Below, piece by piece: positions 38,123 through 42,980 of a DNA stretch of 43,169 nt; the stretch's first letter is position 1, and the number at the start of each line of letters is the position of its first letter. Source of the DNA: a virus. Both the position numbers and the translations under genes were made by a program. The stretch is taken from the IMG/VR virus record IMGVR_UViG_3300050821_023943, positions 1 through 43,169 of that record, one strand, 5' to 3'. The notes beneath the pieces were generated by a model. That model was not told where the DNA came from. It saw nothing but the letters and a program-made list of their open reading frames with translations, and searched no databases.

Positions 38123-38667
38123 GCTATTTTGCGCGGCCGTCCACGTTTCTTTGCGACCCTAAACACCGCATCTTCCAATCTCTTGACCCTCGTTTCCAAA
38201 TCCGAAGGGATCAAGGGAGGAGTAACAAGGGAAACTGCTGCACGGGCACGCAGGCGGCCGCTCGCAAACTGCGGATAGTACCAGAAGACGCTCAGCTCGC
38301 CATCGTCGCCGTCCCAGCGCACGCCCGGCACGCCGCCACGCTGAGCGCGCGAACCCGCGCAGAGGGTGATGTTGTCCACGTCGAGATGCTTGCCGGTTTC
38401 TTTGAAGTACAGAAGCTCCATGATGAGCCGCTCGCGGAGGGTGATGCATTCGATACCTTGACGTTGTAAGTCTTCCGCTGACTTGTTCTTAAGTTCCTCG
38501 TCAGCTTCCTGCACGTTCTTGAAACTGCGCGAGGTTTTGACCGGCGGGAAATCCCTGTCCAAATCTGAGTCGCTGAAGTAGCTCCATACGTGAAAGAGGG
38601 CTTTGAGGTTGGCAATAAGTTCGCTCGTCTTCTTCGTGCCGTCGTCGGTAATAACAATGGTATTCAT
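38119..38667 (-). CDS. Hypothetical protein with AT-hook-like tail
   Basis: A 182-residue protein. The middle has DDGELSVFWYYPQF and GVPGVRWDGDD, and the C-terminus ends KKRGRPRKIA, an AT-hook-like GRPRK motif that could bind the DNA minor groove. The start at 38667 is preferred over an upstream in-frame ATG, which lies in the preceding gene. Confidence 0.6.
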   Translation of the reverse strand: MNTIVITDDGTKKTSELIANLKALFHVWSYFSDSDLDRDFPPVKTSRSFKNVQEADEELKNKSAEDLQRQGIECITLRERLIMELLYFKETGKHLDVDNITLCAGSRAQRGGVPGVRWDGDDGELSVFWYYPQFASGRLRARAAVSLVTPPLIPSDLETRVKRLEDAVFRVAKKRGRPRKIA

Positions 38668-38669
38668 AG

Positions 38670-38981
38670 TTAGTGTGCAAGCAAGTACTCCTCGCTTTCT
38701 GTTTCTGGCCTTTCGTACTCGACAACCGCATAACCGTGGCTCGGATGGTCGCAATGCCCAGTGCCAAACTTATCCAGTTTGCAATCATGGTCGTCCATGT
38801 GTGCCACTTGCTCGCCAAACTCTATCTGCCGAGCGAGGTTAGGGATGTCTGACTTACGGATTTGGATTTCCCCGCCACACCGCTTGCACTTATCCCACAT
38901 GATAATTTCCGCCCAGTGGTCGGTGTTCCGGCACACGCGCGGGATTTTGGGATACGGTACTTTGTCGATTTTTGTATTCAT
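38670..38981 (-). CDS. Cys/His-rich zinc protein
   Basis: A 103-residue protein with CKRCGGEIQIRKSD and DDHDCKLDKFGTGHCDHPSHG, enough Cys and His for one or two zinc sites. It is preceded by a 90-base structured RNA element and a G-poor 13-base leader. Function unknown. Confidence 0.6.
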   Translation of the reverse strand: MNTKIDKVPYPKIPRVCRNTDHWAEIIMWDKCKRCGGEIQIRKSDIPNLARQIEFGEQVAHMDDHDCKLDKFGTGHCDHPSHGYAVVEYERPETESEEYLLAH

Positions 38982-38994
38982 TGGTTTGTATTTG

Positions 38995-39084
38995 ATTCGG
39001 GAGAGTGCGAAGGAACCTGTGTGGTAAACTTCGCGCGGTATCGGCTAGCTCGTCCTAAAGAGGAACGATACGCCTCTCCCGAAT
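38995..39084 (-). ncRNA. Structured three-helix RNA element in a 5' leader
   Basis: A perfect 11-bp stem (ATTCGGGAGAG at 38995-39005 with CTCTCCCGAAT at 39074-39084) closes two inner hairpins: GCGAAG/CTTCGC (39007-39012 with 39029-39034; inner ACC/GGT) and GTATCG/CGATAC (39038-39043 with 39066-39071; inner TCCT-AAAG-AGGA). On the minus strand it ends 13 bases before the ATG at 38981, so it would lie in that gene's leader. It is not a tRNA (no T-arm) and matches no riboswitch I know. The strand is inferred from context. Confidence 0.55.
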
Positions 39085-39145
39085 ACACGGGTTAATTGAT
39101 TTGGGGTTGCGCTACTGACGCGAGCGCGAAATGGCGCACAAGTTA

Positions 39146-39274
39146 CTATCTGAACTTCAAGCGCATGGCTCCGAACCATACGACCGTCCAGCCATTCTCG
39201 ACTGTTACCGATACGATGCCTGGCATGTCGGGATTGGATTGGATGTCGCGGATCGTAAAATATATGTTCTTCAT
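39146..39274 (-). CDS. Small beta protein
   Basis: A 42-residue protein (KNIYFTIRDIQSNPDMPG … WTVVWFGAMRLKFR). The ATG overlaps the upstream stop as ATGA. A plus-strand frame over the same bases is its shadow. Function unknown. Confidence 0.5.
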   Translation of the reverse strand: MKNIYFTIRDIQSNPDMPGIVSVTVENGWTVVWFGAMRLKFR

Positions 39275-39576
39275 GGCTTTGCTTGGACTGCGACTGACGG
39301 CTTGCTGCCCCACATCTCGATGGGCTTCACGACCATCTTTCGCGAACGCGGGGTCTTCCGATACCAACGCCTAAAAAAGAGGTCGGCGGCGTCTTCGATG
39401 TTGATCATCGCCCGCATGAAGTTGTCTTCGAGCAGGCGGTAATCGGAGTCCTTGAACTCCTCGCCATCTGCTATCGCTCGCTCCACGTCGGTCTTCACGT
39501 CCTCCGCGAGCTGAAGCAGGACATCGAGTTTCTTCGAGCTTACATGGTGGTAAGCAAAGAGGTCTTTGATGTTCAT
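39271..39576 (-). CDS. Hypothetical helical protein
   Basis: A 101-residue, mostly helical acidic protein (DVLLQLAEDVKTDVERAIADG) with a basic C-terminus. The ATG at 39576 overlaps the stop of a preceding 27-codon frame as ATGA. Function unknown. Confidence 0.6.
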   Translation of the reverse strand: MNIKDLFAYHHVSSKKLDVLLQLAEDVKTDVERAIADGEEFKDSDYRLLEDNFMRAMINIEDAADLFFRRWYRKTPRSRKMVVKPIEMWGSKPSVAVQAKP

Positions 39577-39656
39577 GAGACGTCGAACATGCAATCGCCC
39601 CGCAATCCTCCGAGATGGTAGGCCATCCAATTGAAAATTCTTTTAATGCTGTTCAT
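39573..39656 (-). CDS. Possible 27-residue peptide
   Basis: This short frame starts NSIKRIFNWMAYHLGG and ends with an ATGA overlap with the next gene. Palindrome copy 5 lies eight bases before its ATG. It may be a leader peptide or a true micro-gene. Low confidence because of length. Confidence 0.35.
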   Translation of the reverse strand: MNSIKRIFNWMAYHLGGLRGDCMFDVS

Positions 39657-39664
39657 GGTAGCTG

Positions 39665-39680
39665 TTGCGGATTTCCGCAA
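39665..39680. repeat. Palindrome copy 5 (TTGCGG-ATTT-CCGCAA)
   Basis: Exact arms, extended to 7 bases (GTTGCGG/CCGCAAC). Intergenic, between the genes ending at 39702 and starting at 39656, and close upstream of the latter. Confidence 0.8.
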
Positions 39681-39701
39681 CGGATTTCGACTGGGTTTAT
39701 A

Positions 39702-39947
39702 TTAGAACTTCGGCTGATTGAACACGTTGTACATCGCTCCGACCGGCAGGACTTCGAGCGTAGGAACGGGAACGCTGCTCGTCGGGGCGACGATACCCTG
39801 CGGGTTCGCCATCGGCAGGTCGCACCATTGGGTGCATTGTCCTGCTTCCGCTTGGGCAACCACCGCATTCACTTCCTGCACATTCAACTGCTTCATCGTC
39901 TCGATCTTTAGGAGTTCGGCGACGAGCATGGCAACAATAAGATTCAT
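39702..39947 (-). CDS. First gene of the leftward operon, hypothetical
   Basis: An 81-residue protein with a hydrophobic start (NLIVAMLVAELLKIETMKQ) and a Pro/Val-rich second half (VPVPTLEVLPVGAMYNVF). The AAAGGTCG element at 39974-39981 is 26 bases before the ATG, followed by an A/C-rich leader. The predicted promoter lies about 290 bases upstream. Function unknown. Confidence 0.55.
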   Translation of the reverse strand: MNLIVAMLVAELLKIETMKQLNVQEVNAVVAQAEAGQCTQWCDLPMANPQGIVAPTSSVPVPTLEVLPVGAMYNVFNQPKF

Positions 39948-39973
39948 GGATTTAGATTTGTTGATTTGGTTTT

Positions 39974-39981
39974 CGACCTTT
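39974..39981 (-). promoter_or_regulatory. AAAGGTCG element, copy 9
   Basis: 26 bases before the start codon at 39947; the first gene after the long leader. Confidence 0.6.
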
Positions 39982-40241
39982 GTTCCGGCTCTTTGAGAAC
40001 CGAGAGCTGCATACCCCTCTGTAGCTACCTTTCGGGCTTCGCATTCGTAATCCCTTTTGGGGCGATGTTACTTTCCCTACCGAGCAGGAGGATGGGTTGA
40101 TTCCTGTTATGTACGCAGCTTTCGATTTTCAAGGATAAGTCGTTGGGCGGGTCAGGGTTCGCCTGCGGGATGGGATGAGCCGAAACCTATCCGTCCTCTA
40201 GTTCGCTCTAACTGATTGCCGCCCTTATCGACTTCCCAATA

Positions 40242-40269
40242 ATCTTAGCGTACGCACGCAAGGAGTCAA
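40242..40269 (-). promoter_or_regulatory. Main leftward promoter
   Basis: Minus-strand TTGACT (40269-40264), 16-base spacer, TAAGAT (40247-40242). GCGTACGC lies directly upstream of the -10, as it also does in the promoter at 40441-40468. Transcription would start near 40235 and run into the small-gene operon. Confidence 0.6.
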
Positions 40270-40292
40270 TAGCTCCAAAAGCCCCGTGGTTA

Positions 40293-40433
40293 TTAGCGTG
40301 CCGAGGGGGTGTGGATAACCTCTGCCTTCTTTTCAGCTTTCTTCCGATGCATCTCCTTGCTCCATTTCTTGCGGGCGGTCTTGCTGGTTCGCTTCCAACG
40401 GGTGCGTGCGAGTTCTTGCGCAGCTGTATTCAT
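40293..40433 (-). CDS. Small basic helical protein
   Basis: A 46-residue, Lys/Arg-rich helical protein (TAAQELARTRWKRTSKTARKKW). Similar short RW-x-KT-type proteins are common near mobile-element genes; they may bind nucleic acid. A TATACT box ends seven bases before the ATG, so its message could be leaderless. Confidence 0.55.
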   Translation of the reverse strand: MNTAAQELARTRWKRTSKTARKKWSKEMHRKKAEKKAEVIHTPSAR

Positions 40434-40440
40434 GCGAATA

Positions 40441-40468
40441 AGTATATGCGTACGCTCGAAAAAAGCAA
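40441..40468 (-). promoter_or_regulatory. Promoter for the gene at 40433, leaderless type
   Basis: Minus-strand TTGCTT (40468-40463), 16-base spacer ending GCGTACGCA, TATACT (40446-40441), then seven bases to the ATG. Confidence 0.55.
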
Positions 40469-40549
40469 TTGTGCAAAACGTGAATAACAAGCCAATGAAA
40501 GATCGGCGGACATCTTTACGAAATGCCCAAACGGATTTACGGTTAGGAG

Positions 40550-40572
40550 AGCATCCTTGAAAGGACGATGCT
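40550..40572 (+). promoter_or_regulatory. Hairpin covering the Shine-Dalgarno of the gene at 40576
   Basis: AGCATC (40550-40555) pairs with GATGCT (40567-40572). The AAAGGA ribosome-binding sequence (40560-40565) lies within the enclosed part, four bases before the stem closes. It could limit translation of the first gene in the primase operon. Confidence 0.4.
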
Positions 40573-40575
40573 TGT

Positions 40576-40755
40576 ATGGCCGAGAGAAAAGAGATTTACA
40601 TCATTGAGCAAGACCCAAAGGACAAGAAGAAAACGTACTGGCATCGTGCCGGTACGGGATGGGTCAATAAAGATGGCTCGGTGAATTTCAAGCTGCATGT
40701 TCATCCGAACGTCCAGTTTCAACTGCGTGATCCGAAAGAGGAGGGGGCGAGCTAA
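40576..40755 (+). CDS. Small conserved-type protein upstream of primase
   Basis: A 59-residue protein: IYIIEQDPKDKKKTYWHRAGTG then NKDGSVNFKLHVHP. The pattern Y/W-x-R-x-G-x-G-W-x-NKDGS-N is common in short proteins next to replication genes of phages and plasmids; the function is unknown. It has AAAGGA upstream, within a hairpin. Its stop is 14 bases before the primase start. Confidence 0.65.
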   Translation: MAERKEIYIIEQDPKDKKKTYWHRAGTGWVNKDGSVNFKLHVHPNVQFQLRDPKEEGAS

Positions 40756-40769
40756 TCTCGCCCTTTCAT

Positions 40770-41660
40770 ATGTCCTACGACTTCGGCGCGATCAAACTGA
40801 TTCCCATCGCTTCGGTGCTTCGTCCCTACGGGGTGGAAGTGCGGAAGCGGAGCGACAAGGAGTTGGTATGTAGGTGTCCACTTCCATCCCACAAGGAGGC
40901 GGAACACAAAAACGACAACCTGACCTTCTGCATCGGAGTGGAGAAGAACAAATGGTACTGCCAGTCCGATTCCTGCCGCCAGATTGGAAACCATCCGAAG
41001 GGCGGGGATGTCATCGACTTGATCTGTCGGCTCGATCATTGCGATACGAAACAAGCGGCCAAGAAACTGAGTGAGCTGTTTGCCATCAAAGCGAATGGTA
41101 CTCACCAACCTTCAAAGCCATCTTCCGAGCCCGTTGCGGAAGTCCGCAATCCACCACTCACCTTCACCCTGAAGAACCTCGACCCTGACCATCCGTTTTT
41201 GAAAGAGAAAGGAATCAGCATCGAAACGGCGATGGAGTTTGGTGTGGGGTATCACTCCGGCAAAGGTTCGATGGCCGGACGCATCGTCTTCCCCTTGCAT
41301 GAGGATGGATCTCTGATCGGCCATGCCGGGCGTTCGGTGGACGGCTCCGAGCCACGCTGGAAGCTCCCACAAGGGCTTCATAGAACCTTCCTCTACGGCT
41401 TAGAGCGGTGCGACGCTACGAAGCCCCTCATCCTCTGTGAGTCGTGCTGGGCGGTATTGCACTTCCACCAGCATGGCGTCCAAGCGGTGGCGCTCATCGG
41501 AACCACGCTCACGGACGCGCAAGAAAAGTTGTTGACGCCATTCTCCACCATCACGGTGGCGATGGACAACGACGAACCTGGCCGGACGGCCGCCCGCAAG
41601 ATCGCGGAACGGTTGAAAGCCACTGGCAAGAATGTAAGGACGGCGTTCCTACGAGAGTAG
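40770..41660 (+). CDS. CHC2-Toprim DNA primase (short form)
   Basis: This 296-residue protein has an N-terminal CHC2 zinc finger (Cys34-x-Cys36, His41, Cys64 and Cys69, with GGDVIDLICRLDHCD after it) and a C-terminal Toprim domain with Glu near 219 (LILCESCWAVLHF) and Asp-x-Asp near 267 (VAMDNDEPGRTAA). It makes RNA primers. It lacks the middle polymerase domain length of DnaG and has no helicase part. I recall similar short primases in Acidobacteriota mobile elements. Palindrome copy 6 lies inside the gene (41134-41149). The stop codon is inside a strong terminator. Confidence 0.85.
   Translation: MSYDFGAIKLIPIASVLRPYGVEVRKRSDKELVCRCPLPSHKEAEHKNDNLTFCIGVEKNKWYCQSDSCRQIGNHPKGGDVIDLICRLDHCDTKQAAKKLSELFAIKANGTHQPSKPSSEPVAEVRNPPLTFTLKNLDPDHPFLKEKGISIETAMEFGVGYHSGKGSMAGRIVFPLHEDGSLIGHAGRSVDGSEPRWKLPQGLHRTFLYGLERCDATKPLILCESCWAVLHFHQHGVQAVALIGTTLTDAQEKLLTPFSTITVAMDNDEPGRTAARKIAERLKATGKNVRTAFLRE
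41134..41149. repeat. Palindrome copy 6 (TTGCGG-AAGT-CCGCAA)
   Basis: Exact arms, in the linker between the zinc-finger and Toprim parts of the primase gene. Confidence 0.75.
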
Positions 41661-41673
41661 GAGCGCCTTTTTT
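41642..41673 (+). terminator. Strong intrinsic terminator after primase
   Basis: An 11-bp stem (41642-41652 with 41657-41667, one G-U pair), GAGA tetraloop, then TTTTTT. The primase stop codon (41658-41660) is in the 3' arm. Confidence 0.9.
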
Positions 41674-41684
41674 ATTGGAGGCAC

Positions 41685-41912
41685 ATGACGAACGTTGAAA
41701 ACGTAAAGAAGCTCGAAGAACAGTTGACGGAGGCACGGAAAGTGGCACACACCAAACTGATGGTGGAAGCTGCTGACATCCTGCGCCAACTGGAAGACAT
41801 CGGCTTTGGCTACGAACTGATTGAAAAAAACGGCAAGCCGAGGATTGGCAGGCCGAGGAAGGAGGGAACCAATGGGGTGGTTCACGAAGGAAAGCTCCAG
41901 CCAAAAACTTAA
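41685..41912 (+). CDS. Helical protein with GRPRK tail
   Basis: A 75-residue protein, coiled-coil-like at first (VKKLEEQLTEARKVAHTKLM), with KPRIGRPRKEG near the end, an AT-hook-like motif as in the gene at 38119. GGAGG lies before the ATG. It follows the primase terminator, so read-through or its own promoter is needed. Confidence 0.6.
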   Translation: MTNVENVKKLEEQLTEARKVAHTKLMVEAADILRQLEDIGFGYELIEKNGKPRIGRPRKEGTNGVVHEGKLQPKT

Positions 41913-42027
41913 GCGGCTGCGGCGCGAAGCCCAACGAAAGCCGAAGCACACGCATCGGTCAAGCGGCGCAAAAAGTATCCAGCGTTCTTCCGGCAAGCGG
42001 AAGCGGCCAAAAGGATGGTTTTTCTAA
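41872..42027 (+). CDS. Small very basic protein
   Basis: A 51-residue protein rich in Lys/Arg (KLKRLRREAQRKPKHTH), likely to bind nucleic acid. AAGGAGG lies about eight bases before the ATG, and its stop overlaps the next start as TAATG. It overlaps the preceding gene by 41 bases in another frame. Confidence 0.55.
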   Translation: MGWFTKESSSQKLKRLRREAQRKPKHTHRSSGAKSIQRSSGKRKRPKGWFF

Positions 42028-42221
42028 TGGAACATGAATGCGGCGCCTGCGAGGGCACAGGTAAATGCCAGAACGATTACCATGATCCGTTTCGCTTTAA
42101 GCTACTGGATGGTCTTGAGGAGGCGGTCACCGGCGAACTGGACGACTGTCCAGCATGCGGAGAGTATGAGGAACGCGGCAACTGTTCGGTTTGCGGCGGT
42201 TCTGGAGTGCAGGACGATTAA
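42027..42221 (+). CDS. DnaJ-type cysteine-rich zinc protein
   Basis: A 64-residue protein with CGACEGTGKC, CPACGEYE and CSVCGGSG, the CxxCxGxG repeats of the DnaJ zinc-finger domain, without a J domain. Such stand-alone zinc domains may act as redox or folding helpers. The start is fixed by the TAATG overlap. Confidence 0.6.
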   Translation: MEHECGACEGTGKCQNDYHDPFRFKLLDGLEEAVTGELDDCPACGEYEERGNCSVCGGSGVQDD

Positions 42222-42245
42222 CTCCTTACCGAAGCGACAAACAAA

Positions 42246-42286
42246 AAGCCGCCGATTGCGGAAATCCGCGACGGGGGCTTCGTTTT
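42246..42286 (+). terminator. Terminator containing palindrome copy 7
   Basis: AAGCC (42246-42250) pairs with GGCTT (42276-42280), with the palindrome TTGCGG-AAAT-CCGCGA at 42256-42271 forming the tip. A-tract before, T-rich stretch after. It ends the rightward operon. Confidence 0.6.
42256..42271. repeat. Palindrome copy 7 (TTGCGG-AAAT-CCGCGA)
   Basis: One mismatch in the right arm. It lies within the terminator at 42246-42286 and about 20 bases upstream of the -10 box of the lipoprotein gene. Confidence 0.7.
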
Positions 42287-42292
42287 GTGTGA

Positions 42293-42298
42293 TACACT
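42293..42298 (+). promoter_or_regulatory. Probable -10 (TACACT) for the lipoprotein gene
   Basis: TACACT ends 11 bases before the ATG at 42310, the same box and distance as for the gene at 36752. The -35 is unclear. Confidence 0.4.
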
Positions 42299-42309
42299 TT
42301 GTGACCAAT

Positions 42310-42642
42310 ATGCTACAGCAATCCAAGAGAGTATTGCCCTACATTTCGCTTGCGTTGGTAATCTCAACATGTATGACGGTTGCTGCCTGTAACAAGGTGG
42401 GTAGCGTAAGCGGAAAATATCATAGCCAAACTGACCCTAACGCCCACATCGTTCTCATGCCAGATGGGACATGTGAACGCGACGATGTGGCCTGCACTTA
42501 CACATTGAAAGGGAATGATGTAACCCTGACGATGAAACTTATGGGACTGGTATTCCACGGAACGATTGACGGTAAGGAGCTCACCCTCAAAGAGCGCAAC
42601 ATTGTCGGGGGCGAGAACACCACCGTCTTCACAAAAGAATAG
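42310..42642 (+). CDS. Small lipoprotein (moron)
   Basis: A 110-residue protein with a lipoprotein signal (LALVISTCMTVAAC, lipobox VAAC) and a mature beta-rich domain with GKYHSQTDPNAHIVLMPDGTC, CTYTLKGNDVTLTMKL and FHGTIDGKELTLKE, plus a Cys pair. It is a single-gene unit flanked by terminators on both sides. Small phage-encoded lipoproteins (such as T5 Llp) block superinfection; the same role is inferred here. Confidence 0.7.
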   Translation: MLQQSKRVLPYISLALVISTCMTVAACNKVGSVSGKYHSQTDPNAHIVLMPDGTCERDDVACTYTLKGNDVTLTMKLMGLVFHGTIDGKELTLKERNIVGGENTTVFTKE

Positions 42643-42680
42643 CCCCGCTCCAGTCACAAGCTGAAAGCGGGGAGTGTTTT
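42643..42680. terminator. Bidirectional terminator between convergent genes
   Basis: CCCCGCT (42643-42649) and AGCGGGG (42666-42672) with a 16-base loop; TTTT follows on the plus strand. It separates the lipoprotein gene from the minus-strand gene at 42680. Confidence 0.65.
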
Positions 42681-42901
42681 CAGAACAAGGACTGTTGGCG
42701 CGGCTGGCTTGCCTTCAGTTCCTCCTCGAAGTACCGAATGTGATTCTCAATCATGTGAGAGCCAAGATAGAACTCGGCGTTATAACCAAATGAGAGGTCG
42801 TAGGCACTGCACGCCTTATCGCCTATTGTTTGAAGGTCATGGAGGAGAGCTTTGCTTTCGGCAAGGTCGGCCTCAATTTGTTGAATGGTACGGTGTTTCA
42901 T
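42680..42901 (-). CDS. Hypothetical helical protein
   Basis: A 73-residue protein: HRTIQQIEADLAESKALLHD then IGDKACSAYDLSFG, mostly helical, ending QPRQQSLF. No family recognised. A strong terminator lies just upstream, so it needs its own promoter. Confidence 0.55.
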   Translation of the reverse strand: MKHRTIQQIEADLAESKALLHDLQTIGDKACSAYDLSFGYNAEFYLGSHMIENHIRYFEEELKASQPRQQSLF

Positions 42902-42938
42902 GCTGTTTGTAAGTAAGAGGCATCGTCAAAGGAATGCA

Positions 42939-42967
42939 ACCCCCGATATTCACAAACTATCGGGGGT
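42939..42967. terminator. Strong hairpin terminator near the right end
   Basis: ACCCCCGATA (42939-42948) and TATCGGGGGT (42958-42967) form a perfect 10-bp stem with a 9-base loop. On the minus strand it would stop transcripts that come through the gene at 42981. Confidence 0.75.
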
Positions 42968-42980
42968 GCGGAATAACGCA

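Larger units (their letters stand above)
39948..40292 (-). other. 345-base non-coding region: long leader of the leftward operon
   Basis: No gene is seen on either strand. It contains the leftward promoter (40242-40269) and the AAAGGTCG element near its left end. In between are roughly 250 bases with several short inverted repeats (for example GCTCT … AGAGC near 39990-40008, and CCCC at 40014-40017 with GGGG at 40059-40062). It may encode a structured leader RNA or hold the replication origin. Confidence 0.45.

Noticed and set aside
38995-39084. tRNA gene
   Set aside because: The long closing stem suggested a tRNA, but there is no T-arm consensus, no anticodon arm of correct size and the stem is 11 rather than 7 bp.
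39131-39442. Plus-strand 103-codon open frame
   Set aside because: It covers two minus-strand genes joined by an ATGA overlap; its C-terminal half is low quality and no promoter is seen.
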